Source: Aegilops tauschii subsp. strangulata
Taxonomy: Eukaryota > Streptophyta > Magnoliopsida > Poales > Poaceae
Assembly (NCBI RefSeq): GCF_002575655.3
Contig: NC_053040.3
Span: 356,064,267 to 356,128,266, forward strand
Direction of reading: 5' to 3'
DNA: 64,000 bases
Position numbers and translations under genes: made by a program. The notes under the pieces are model-generated. The model had not been told where the DNA came from, searched no databases, and saw nothing but the letters and a program-made list of their open reading frames with translations. Every line of letters begins with the position of its first letter. Position 1 is the stretch's first letter. Shown here piece after piece: positions 55,496-64,000 of this stretch.

Positions 55496-55703
55496 CTCCC
55501 TCTGTTCCAAAATAAGTGTCTCAACTTTATGCTACATACGGAGCAAAATGAGTGAATCTACACTCTAAAAAAGTCTATATACATCAGTGTTTGGAGTATG
55601 TACTAGTAGTTCATATTGAAATCTACTAAAGGACATATATATTCCAAACAATATGATAATCTCTCTAACCAAGGTAGTAGGGACGAGGAGTAAACGGAGG
55701 GAG
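55496..55703. mobile_element. Stowaway-type MITE
   Basis: The left end CTCCCTCTGTTCCAAAATAA and right end ACGGAGGGAG, with TA on both sides (55494-55495, 55704-55705), 208 bp. The inside contains the GTCTATATACATCAGTGTTT motif. Confidence 0.75.
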
Positions 55704-55867
55704 TAGTAAAATTTTCCCCTCGTCCTGCGAGCCACCGCGCGCGTGGGCAAGGGAGCGGGCGTAAGGCGTACAGTACTACTACTACTCATGCAGTCCCTAG
55801 CCATTGAAACAGAGACAGCTAAAGAAAAAAATGATCCATGCAGTCCCTGGCCCTTGAACCATAAACC

Positions 55868-55980
55868 CTAATCAGGCTTTAATTTGCTGGCGACGTCGGC
55901 GCTTCCTAAGAAATGAAGTTTGCAACCCTTTGACCGTCGGATCATTTTGTGCAGTTTCACCAAAATCGAGATGAGCATCC
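55868..55980 (-). other. Cassette exon of copy P1
   Basis: A minus-strand acceptor CTTTGCCACAG precedes GGATGCTCATCTCGATTTTG. An ATG (55978) opens a 36-codon frame (MLISILVKLHKMIRRSKGCK and on to a stop at 55868). In a second frame the same bases give DFGETAQNDPTV, the SGTAQ cassette seen at 28.9-30.4 kb. It may be a translation start exon or a neutral relic. Confidence 0.35.
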
Positions 55981-56175
55981 CTGTGGCAAAGAAATTGAAG
56001 AAGCGTGATTAGAATAAGATTAATGGGACTAGTTGATGAGACATAAAATCATCACAAATACAGTACGTAGAAGCCACTAGAGGTATGTGCGGGGCAAAGA
56101 AGTAGAGAAATATTCACATGGAGTGATGTGGGCAGCTGGAGCAGTGGTGCAAGCCAGCTGTAAAGGGATTTGTAC

Positions 56176-56475
56176 CTAAGGGATGTCGGGACATAGCTCA
56201 ACCTAGAGGAGGGCAGCGGGAGGAGGCAACTACCCACGTCACGGCAGTGAGCAATGGACGAAGGCAACTTCACCGGGTTTGTGAGAGAGAATGGCGGGGA
56301 CCCCTGATCGGGACGTGCCAACAGTGGGTTTTCGCCGTCGGTGACATCGACCGCATCTACACTAAGCATCCACCCCTTCCCCCGGCGGACGTGATCCGCC
56401 AGGATGTTAGAGATGTGGCCACAGTGGTTTTGTGCGAGAGAGTGTGAAAACTGAAGAGAGCAACCCCAGCAACCA
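56176..56475 (-). other. Candidate first exon (5' UTR) of copy P1
   Basis: A minus-strand TATA box, CTATATAC (about 56500-56508), is followed by a leader with GTTGCTCTCTTCAGTTTTCA and CACTCTCTCGC, then CG-rich sequence, to a donor GTACAA at 56175. It is related to the P2 leader. The next exon would be 55980-55868. Confidence 0.4.
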
Positions 56476-56783
56476 ACCGTGTAGGCTCGTCCTGCCTATG
56501 TATATAGTGGAGCGGTTTCCTTTTCTCTCCATTTATATTGCGTACGTGCCACAGAAGAAAAAAACTTTATTTATAAATGACGTGGCACCTACTACTCGTT
56601 CTCCTATAAACCTTGCGCTTGGCATCTCCAAACTATAAACCTTGCAATTGGCTCTTCGCCTCTTCGGGAAATCGAGCAATAATGGTACTGGAGTATATAT
56701 CGTTCTGGCTATATGAGACCGAATGAATTACTGCACGTCCACCACCTGGCGAGGGTCGAGGGGCGAGGGAGAGTGCGTACTAT

Positions 56784-56926
56784 TACGTCCGTTTCAATAT
56801 GGACTACATACGGAGCAAAATGAGTGAATCTATACTCTAAAATACGTCTATATACATCAGTGTTTGGAGTATGTACTAGTAGTTCATATTGAAATCTACT
56901 AAGGGACGAGGAGTAAACGGAGGGAG
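56784..56926. mobile_element. Stowaway-type MITE, shortened copy
   Basis: It shares the middle and right end of the MITE at 55496-55703 (TACATCAGTGTTTGGAGTAT and AAACGGAGGGAG) but lacks the TATATATTCCAAACAATATG block, and its left end has drifted. The flanking sequence to the right is also shared (see the segmental duplication). Confidence 0.7.
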
Positions 56927-57085
56927 TACTAGTAAAATTTTCTCCTCGTCCAGCGAGACACCGCGCGCGTGGGCGAGGGAGCGGGCGTAAGGCGTAGTAA
57001 GCAAGCTTCACCTCATCCTGCGAGCCACCGCGCCCGTGGGCGGGGAGACGGTGTACTAAGCAAGCTTCTCCTCGTTCTGCGAGTT

Positions 57086-57599
57086 GATGGGACACATCAA
57101 AAGTACTCCAGTGTATAGAGCCTTGCCTCTAAGGTAGGCCCCACATGGTTTGCCTCTTTTTTAACATAACAAGTCAAGTCGCAATTTGTTTGTTCACCCG
57201 TGGTAGACGACCCTCCCTCCATCTAGTGGACAACCAGTACACGTGTCAAATTACCACGTGGGCTGCGTTTTCATACAGAAATGAGCTCCACCGTGTACTC
57301 GCGCAGGTGTGGTTGGGAAAGAGACATGAGTACGTGCGCCGTGCGTGCACCTCTTCTCTTCGTGCACGTCCCCCACCTACGTGAGTGTGTGTGAGAGATA
57401 CAAACCTAGACAAATGGCTTGCGCACTCTTGAGTGTTTTTTGTTTTGGGGGGGAGGTTGATTTCGTGAATGTATTTGTGGGAATATGTGTCGATGACATC
57501 TCAAACAAAAATTTGCATGCAATCTGTGTGAAATGGAGGCCTAACCATATCACATATAGAGGGTCGGGCGATCCACGAGAAGAGAGGGAGGGGTCATAA
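57086..57599. other. Non-coding stretch
   Basis: No supported gene. There are short plant-like open frames, none with recognisable domains. Confidence 0.35.
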
Positions 57600-58730
57600 A
57601 TATCGATAGAGTCAAAGAGAGGATCAAGTGGGTGGGTGCGAGATCGATGAAGAGAGCCATTGAAATTGTGTGTGTGTGCAAGTCAAAGATATAGGGCGAC
57701 TGACCTAGCTACCAGAACGTCAGAGGGCACAGGTCAAGTTTGTGTGTGGCAGGGAGACATTACTAGAGTGCTCGATGTATCGGTGTGTGTGTGTGCGAGG
57801 GGGTGGGGGAGGGGTAGGCAGAGGCCTAACTATAGAGGTAGAACGACTCGTATATGTGTTGAGAAGGAGAGACCCAACTATCTCTTGAGGGAGATCGGTC
57901 GACATCCATACATAACTGAAGGACGGGAAATAGGATGGGACAGAGAGAGAGAGAGGAGAGAGAGGGAGGGAGAGGGTAGAGTGCTGGATGGGTGATGGAG
58001 TTGCTTCTCGAAGATGGTGGGAGAGGCCTACTAGACAAACTGAGGGTGAACTGCAATATTAGTGGGGATGTGTTTCTGTGTGTGCCTGTGCGTGATAGAT
58101 CTGTCGGGACACATCCATGGATGATGAAGGGGAACCATGTGTTTGGTAAGCAAACCTAACTAGATCGGTAGATCAATTGTTGTTTGTCGAAGGAAGGGAG
58201 AGACATAACTAATGAGGTAGATCGATCGACGCGTGGGGGAAAATGAGTTATAAGGACCTAGCTAGCTATATGTATAACGGGAGATCGGTCGGTGTACGTC
58301 CATTTGTTAGAGGAAAATAATGCCCGGCGAGACGGATAGATAGAGAGAATGGAGCTAGGAGGTGGTGCGAGAGGCCCAGCTACTAGCTAGATAGGGGGAG
58401 GAGTGTGCGGTTGTGAGATCGATGAAAAGAGGGGCGAGAGTTTAAACGTGAGTGGGGCCGTATGAGAGACACGAGGCAAGGACACATAAAGGAGGAGATT
58501 GAAGGTGCGTGTGTATGTTGTAGGCAGACATCGCTGGAGAGGTTTATCGATCGGTGTGTGTCGGAAAGGAGTTGTGGAGACTGTGGGAGAATGACCTAAA
58601 GTAGAAGAAAATTGAATGTGTGCGATGGATAGAATACTGAGGGAGGGGGAGGGCGAGGAGGGCGTGTGCATGCACGAGAGAAAGTTAGTGGTAGCTACAA
58701 AGGTTAGAGGATTGTGTGGGTGTAAGAGAC
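57600..58730. repeat. Degenerate GT/GA-rich repeat tract
   Basis: Loosely repeated units contain GAGAGACCTAACTA, GAGGTAGATCGATCG and GTGTGTGTG, mixed with (GA)n runs near 57,940-57,980. Units have diverged too far to define a period. The open frames here are low-complexity. Confidence 0.55.
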
Positions 58731-58875
58731 TGACAAAGATGATAATTTGATATGAAAGTGGATTCATATATTTGAATAGGAGATCATAGTGTTTTAAACA
58801 TATGCATGCATGAATATAGCGGTGATACGCGTGTTGTGGTTTTGCACATGTTATACCATAATGTGATAATGCATG

Positions 58876-59090
58876 GCGTTTACATCTCACAGCTAAATGT
58901 CGAACAATCTAAACCATACTATACATTGAACAATCTCACATTTTATTTGAATTTGTGAAAATGTGTTGCGTTTGCAGCTTACAACTAAATATCGAACAAT
59001 CTAAACAATACTATATACCGAACATTCTCACATTTTATTTGAATTTGTCGTAATGTGTGGTGCTTGCAACTCACATCTAAATACTTGTAG
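58876..59090. repeat. Tandem repeat, period 92 bp
   Basis: Two and a third units with GCTAAATGTCGAACAATCTA and CTCACATTTTATTTGAATTT start near 58876, 58968 and 59060. Confidence 0.75.
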
Positions 59091-59304
59091 GCGTAGGGGG
59101 CGGGGCACCATACATAATGTGATAAACACATTATACATACGAGACATGGTTTGGTTTGTGAAGAGCTAGCTAGAGCTTGAAATGTACTATGATTTGAAAT
59201 CAACATAAAGTGGATTCAAAAAATCGAGTTCGAGTTCATATAGTACACATAGTTCATATGTAACTCGAGACTAATCATGTGGTGTGCTGTGAAGATAATA
59301 CACA

Positions 59305-59445
59305 AACGATGGTTTAACTTGACAATAATGATGATTGTAGATCTTATTAAAACAGAGAAATGAATTCAAATGCTTTGACTTCACAACAATCATTATTGTA
59401 GATCTTATTCAAATAGAGAAACGAATTCAAATTTAGTTCATATTG
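59305..59445. repeat. Direct repeat of about 60 bp
   Basis: TTGACAATAATGATGATTGT and AGATCTTATTAAAACAGAGA, ending GAATTCAAAT, recur as TTGACTTCACAACAATCATT and AGATCTTATTCAAATAGAGA. Confidence 0.7.
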
Positions 59446-59559
59446 AAGCGGTAGTATATACGTTTGGAATGCACTAAAACGTAAATTTGAGTACTAGGTT
59501 GCATGCATTATACACGTAGCAAAATATTTTAAGTGAACATAACATGAATTCAAAGTTTT

Positions 59560-60226
59560 GAATGACATTTGTAGTGCGAATTGATTTGGTACAGTACACG
59601 TTAGGCTTGTGCGGAAATTTCAACCCGCGCCTTGTTATCCCGAAATATTTAAGATATATCTTTGTCTCGTTGTGCTCCGACAACTCCCTCCATCTCAACC
59701 CGCACCTTGCTATTCCAAAATTACAACGCGCGCGAAAACTCCCACCTCCTGTCAAATCCCGACACGCGAAATGCCCGTGATACCCCTGAACAAAAAGAAC
59801 CGCCTCAAATCGGTGGGGGTACTTTCGTAAGTTACCCCACATTTTGGACAAGCGCGTCCCTAAGCCATGGTTCCCCACTCCCATCCCATCCACCCACCCA
59901 TTCGTACATCGAGGCCGGCAAAACCCGCGAAGCCCCAGACCCTCCTCCGTCCGCCACCCAGCCGGAGTCTCTTCCCCGACGACGTCGTCCACAACAACAC
60001 CTCGACGTCCCTCATCCACCATACCGGATGAGGATCCGTCGTCGACCTGGTCGTCCCGCCGGTTCAGCCACCCCGTCCTCCACCTCCAAGGAGCTACCCC
60101 GATGTTCCCCTCGTCTTTCGCGCCACCTCCATTCCCACATCGCCGTCTTCACCTGCACCACCGGAAGAGCATCATCATCACCGTTTCCTCGGATGAAGCT
60201 GCGACCTAATCGGCGCCACCAAAGAG
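59560..60226 (+). other. Candidate promoter and first exon of the plus-strand gene-like series
   Basis: Two similar motifs, TTTCAACCCGCGCCTTGTTA and TCTCAACCCGCACCTTGCTA, lie at about 59,620 and 59,690. A Pro/Ser-rich, GC-rich frame (59,844-60,209, and another at 59,662-60,258) follows. The segment ends in CCACCAAAGAG with a GTTGTACAC donor (60226), the same end as the later exon at 61411. The protein frame is not certain. Confidence 0.3.
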
Positions 60227-61226
60227 GTTGTACACTAATCGCCGCATTTTCTTCTTGATTCGATCTCACGGTGCTGCCAGCACTCGGTCCTGAGCCGACA
60301 TGGCACGGCTCCATCCACGCCGGCGTCGCCGGCCACTTCCTCCACGGCGTCGCTCCCTCGGCGGCGACATCCACATCAGTAGGAGCTGCTGTTGCTTTAG
60401 CTCTCGCTCGCGCTGCTACTGTGCTCTTGCTCTCGGTCCCCTGCCTGGTCTGCTCTTGCTCTTGCTCTTGCTGCTGCTCTCGCTCTTGCTCTTGCTCGCG
60501 CTGCTGCTCTAGCTCTTGCTCTTGCTTGCGATGCTGCTCCGACTTAGCTACACTTCAGTCGACTGAATCGACTTTTGGGTCAGTCAGTTTTCAGGGGGTG
60601 GGGGGGGGGCTCGCCGGAGTTAAGGAAGAACCAGCCGCAGCAGGGAGGGGGGCTCGCCGGAGAGGTACCCCACTATCTATCTTAGGGTTCAGGGCGGGGC
60701 GATGGTCGCCGGCGGTGGCGGGGCGGTGCCGTGGGGATCGCCGGAGAAAAAGCTTGGCACGGGGGGCCTACAGGGAAGGCCGGGGCGGCGGCGGACCGGT
60801 GGTGGGGAGTGTTTTCGGGGCGGGCGGGGCGGCGCACCGCCGGCCGCAGGTGGTGGGGGGCAGTTGTTTGGCCGGTGGTGGCTGGCGGCTCAGGGGGGTG
60901 GAGGTTGAAGATGAACTGCAGGCCCTTGATTTCGTATCCAACTGCTGCAAAATTGACTCACCAGAGAGGAAAAAGTCAGTCGACTGACTTGTAGCCTCAC
61001 CTCTAGTGCGTTTAGTTTTGACAGTAAAATTCAGTTTCGACAGCAAAATTCAGTTTCGACAGTTAGGTTCAATTTCGACAGTTAAATTCAGTTTCGACAG
61101 TTAAGGTCATAGATGAGAGGATGATGTATACATCTAGCACTTTGTGGTTATGTATTTTACGTTATCTATTGGAGATTCTATTAGAATTCCACTCAGGTTA
61201 ACGTTGTCTCTCTTGTCCTGCTTCAG
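60227..61226. other. GC-rich intron-like stretch with two simple repeats
   Basis: It contains a CTCTTG hexanucleotide tract (about 60,445-60,540), a GGC-rich stretch (60,600-60,900), and a 19-bp tandem repeat (61,016-61,110). The 238-codon Cys/Ser-rich frame over the hexanucleotide tract is a by-product. Confidence 0.5.
61016..61110. repeat. Tandem repeat, five 19-bp units
   Basis: TTTCGACAGTTAAATTCAG and variants occur five times without gaps. Confidence 0.9.
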
Positions 61227-61411
61227 CCTCGGTCTCGTACAACTCACCGGAGCTGCTCCAACGACGAAACCCTCCATCACAGCGGAGCAATACCTCGGGC
61301 TCCATCTCCAGACGCCTAAGATCGTCTTCCCCTCCTCCGACAGCCAAGTCAGCGGAGCATCCTCACCGGCCAACCCAATCATGCTGAGATCGACATGGCT
61401 TCGCCAAAGAG
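61227..61411 (+). other. Exon-like block B
   Basis: The acceptor TCTTGTCCTGCTTCAG is at 61211-61226 and the donor GTTGTACAC starts at 61412. The block reads LTGAAPTTKPSITAEQYLGL and HLQTPKIVFPSSDSQVSGAS. It is paralogous to block C (62244-62408). I do not recognise the protein. Confidence 0.35.
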
Positions 61412-62243
61412 GTTGTACACTTGTTGCATATCTTTTTTACTCTACATGTTATATATATTGTCCACTGAGCACACAGAGTAACGGGAAATACAATTATTTT
61501 ATCCTACTATATGACAAGCAGTGAGGTACCAGGCAACTTAGCTGTCCGTGATGGACTCTCTTGAACGCCATCATTATTTATCTCTACGCATTTGAGTTGT
61601 GCATTTGTCGATGGCCCCGGGAGTTGAGCTAGTAGGGCAGTGGCCTGGGTCCAAAGTAATAGAAGTAGCACAAAAACATTTTTTTAGTGTAGGCTTTTCC
61701 TTGCTCAAGCCTGCCTACTGGAATCACCAGTGCTTGAAAGGAAAAGTGAATGAAAAACATAGGAATTGGAAAGTTTCGTATGGTACTACTTTTCATGAAT
61801 TTGGTGCAAAGGTATGGAGCAAAGGAAAACTGTAGGATTTGTTCCTTTAGTGTCTCCTTGAAAGAAAAACCATAGGAATTTTAATTTCCACTTGTCCTCC
61901 TTTTCAAATTCCTATTCATGAAGCACAATACTAAGAGATAGTAGCATAATAGCATTATAACCGTACATTTTCTTGTGGTTTGACTTAATCTCACCATGCT
62001 TCTTTTCATCCTGTGATCTTCCAATTCTTGTGAACCAAACACCCAGATTGGCAGAAATTCTGTGTTTTTAAATTCTCTGTTTTGCACGTGCATCCTATCC
62101 TATTCCTGTCTATTTCCTATCCCTGCATTGTTAGAATCCTCAAATTCAAACAAGCCCTTACACAATTACTTCTATTACAAATATGTGTCAAAGAAAACCT
62201 TGTGTGGTTTGTCCTGTTCCTGCGGTGCTGTGTTCCACCCCAG

Positions 62244-62408
62244 CTCAGCTGCTCCAACGACGAAAGGGTTCACCACAGCAGGGATCCGCTCTCCAGACTG
62301 TCTTTCGCCGCCTCAGATCTTCTTCCCCGCCGCTGGCAGCCACGACAACTGCATTACCATCATCAACTGGGTAGATGACCTTGAGGACTACACGGGTCCG
62401 CAAGAGAG
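62244..62408 (+). other. Exon-like block C
   Basis: It follows CCACCCCAG and ends before GTCGCACTC. It reads SAAPTTKGFTTAGIRSPDCL and SPPQIFFPAAGSHDNCITII. It is a diverged duplicate of block B (AAPTTK, FP motifs). Confidence 0.35.
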
Positions 62409-62788
62409 GTCGCACTCTTCCGTGTCTGCTTACGTTATGCATCGCTTAATATGATGACATGCTACTTTATCGTCGTGTTCACCTATTAGACTCCGACTCA
62501 GGTCCAAACTTATGCTGAAACTTGAGTTTTTAAATGATTGTGGGGTACATATTGGGGCAGCAATCAGTACTATCTGTCTACTATCTGGTTAATCTCGGGT
62601 GTCTACTATGAGTTTCATGTTGGGTGCAAACAAACATTAAAGGAGCCATTATATGTATTTTTTAACTAAAGCTATTATCTGCCTGCTATCATTGGTTTTG
62701 GGTCTATCAACAGTTTGCTACCATCACTCCGGATTTGTGCATGCACTCCTTACACAATCTCACTATGTTTTATTCCTATGCATGGCAG

Positions 62789-62985
62789 TTATTGTACACA
62801 ATGGAACTGAACATGTAGAGCAAAAGGGACGAGCCTTGCATGGCAATAAAATTTCATGCAGACATCGCTCCATGGTGGGTGCAAAGGCAGCCCCCCCTCC
62901 ACCCATTTCGGATCTTAATCAAGAGGAAGATAACTGTTCTGAGGGGGATTCAGAAGCAGAAGACCACTCCTATTTACCCCATGAG
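62789..62985 (+). other. Exon-like unit E1
   Basis: The acceptor CCTATGCATGGCAG is at 62775-62788 and a donor GTCTTCG starts at 62986. It reads VIVHNGTEHVEQKGRALHGN, then an acidic segment DNCSEGDSEAEDHSYLPHE. It shares its acidic end with E2 and E3. No known domain. Confidence 0.35.
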
Positions 62986-63109
62986 GTCTTCGCTCTAACT
63001 TGGCATGCTGATGTTGGTTATATCATGCATATGGTGCCTTGCATTGCTTACTTTATACATCAAATATGTCAACTGCTTAGTGTAGACATGCTTTGAGTGA
63101 ATGCCATCT

Positions 63110-63780
63110 GTTTAGTTTATTCACCGTTTATGTGAATTATGCAATGCCATCTTGTTTAGCCATGCATCATATATGTGAATTTTGCAATGCCATCCTGCTT
63201 AGCCAGTCATCTTATATGTGAATTATATCAGGCCATCCTTTTTTTTGTTACGTATTACATTTGTCAACAATGTTAGTACATTCAACTACTCTTCGTGTGC
63301 ATCAGCCATTTGACACGGTGATGGAAAATTCTCGAGTGAAAACAAGGTCTTCAGAGCAGACTATGCTATCTGACGAAGCGCATATCTCGCTGGTTACGGA
63401 TAGATCCTCAGAGGAGGATTCAGAGACAGATGACCAGTCCTATTTCCCCCGGAGGTGTATGCTCTAATTAACTTGGCAGGGTTATGTTGCTCATATAGTG
63501 CGTATGGTGTCTTGCACTGCGATGTCATTTGATTAGTTTAGACATGCTTTGTGTGAATGCCACCTGTTTAGTGTCTAATTACCATATATGTGAATTATGC
63601 ATTGCCATCTTGTTGCAAGACATTATATATGTGAAATATGCAATGCTATCTTGTTGCAAAGGCATTATATATGTGAATTATGCAATGCAATGCTGTTGAG
63701 CCAATCATCATGTATGTGAATTATATCATGCTATCATTTTTTTTGTATTAAGTGTTCCATTTGTCGACAACATTTGTATG
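63110..63780. repeat. Intronic ATATGTGAATTATGCAATGC repeats
   Basis: Copies of ATATGTGAATTATGCAATGC followed by CATCTTG lie at about 63,130-63,240 and 63,590-63,740 between E1, E2 and E3. The 500-bp unit (exon plus intron repeat) is thus duplicated as a block. Confidence 0.7.
63306..63454 (+). other. Exon-like unit E2, frameshifted
   Basis: It starts after CGTGTGCATCAG and reads PFDTVMENSRVKTRSSEQTM and SSEEDSETDDQSYFP. It is 149 bp, one base shorter than E3, with the loss near its end (YFPRR instead of YFPPE), so it is out of phase with E3. E2 and E3 start exactly 500 bp apart. Confidence 0.4.
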
Positions 63781-63805
63781 TTCAACTACTCTTCCTGTGC
63801 ATCAG

Positions 63806-63955
63806 CCATTTGAAGCGGTGATGGAAGTATCTGGAGTGAAAACAAGGTATTCAGAGCAGACAATGCTACCTGCTGAAGCAGACATCTTGCTAGATACAGA
63901 GAGCTCCTCAGAGGAGGATTCAGAGACTGATGACCAGTCCTATTTCCCCCCTGAG
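63806..63955 (+). other. Exon-like unit E3
   Basis: 150 bp after CCTGTGCATCAG: PFEAVMEVSGVKTRYSEQTM, LPAEADILLDTESSSEEDSE, TDDQSYFPPE, then a GTCTATG donor. It is the best-preserved unit of the series. The gene continues past 64,000. Confidence 0.4.
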
Positions 63956-64000
63956 GTCTATGCTCAAACTTGGCAGGGTTATATTACCCATGTCATGCAT

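Larger units (their letters stand above)
55590..57085. repeat. Local segmental duplication
   Basis: 55,590-55,780 and 56,850-57,005 match across MITE and flank (TAGTAAAATTTTC.CCTCGTC, CACCGCGCGCGTGGGC, GGGAGCGGGCGTAAGGCGTA). A third partial unit, CATCCTGCGAGCCACCGCGC, lies at 57,010-57,085. Confidence 0.75.

Noticed and set aside
58387..58890. 167-codon minus-strand ORF
   Set aside because: It lies in the degenerate GT/GA repeat tract; composition is biased (His, Thr, Ser, Pro) and there is no domain.
59571..59590. TTTGTAGTGCG as the missing right end of the CACTA-like element
   Set aside because: Only CACTAC matches; the next bases do not follow the 22,380 terminus, and no interrupted retroelement resumes after it.
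60271..60987. 238-codon Cys/Ser-rich plus-strand ORF
   Set aside because: It is driven by a CTCTTG hexanucleotide tract and GGC-rich sequence; no domain, and it crosses probable intron sequence.

Overview
The window looks like nuclear DNA of a Triticeae grass (wheat, Aegilops or barley type). It is a dense nest of LTR retrotransposons with a CACTA-type end, several Stowaway-like MITEs, and a few low-copy, gene-like stretches that are mostly decayed. There are no operons, rRNA or tRNA genes, or CRISPR arrays. Family names such as Fatima or Athila come from memory of LTR and protein signatures, not from a search.

Left part, 1-22,379. A minus-strand gag-protease Gypsy element with an antisense extra ORF (1-5,370, Fatima-like, continuing past the left edge) has inserted into the integrase of a minus-strand Athila-type Gypsy element (5,371-10,769). 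That element abuts the 3' end of another Gypsy element (10,770-11,552). Next comes a minus-strand non-autonomous element (11,553-22,379) whose 3' LTR is split by a plus-strand copy of its own family (12,441-20,551, target duplication GTGAG). The plus copy encodes only gag and protease. It shares its primer site, polypurine tract and LTR end with the Athila-type elements in the window, so it was probably mobilised in trans.

Middle, 22,380-30,543. A CACTA-like terminus begins at 22,380 and is followed by several kilobases of sub-terminal short repeats. Then come a GC-rich single-exon gene of unknown function (26,518-27,219) with a TATA promoter, a broken Copia gag interrupted by a small direct-repeat insert, a foldback, a Stowaway MITE, and minus-strand exons that look like a decayed B3 (REM-type) gene.

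30,544-51,469. A plus-strand Athila-type element with several stops and frameshifts is itself split by a minus-strand chromodomain Gypsy element (39,144-49,952, target duplication ATCAT, 2.7-kb LTRs). The chromovirus carries an extra intact ORF ahead of gag. Its protease and integrase have lost catalytic residues.

Right part, 51,470-64,000. The flank that the Athila-type element interrupted resumes here. It carries MITEs, tandem repeats and two related minus-strand first exons with TATA boxes (near 53.1 and 56.5 kb). A plus-strand gene-like series with repeated exons (about 59.6 kb to the window end) continues past the right edge. The minus-strand gene remnant at 28.7-30.5 kb and the first exon at 53.1 kb probably belonged to one gene, now separated by about 21 kb of nested retrotransposons.
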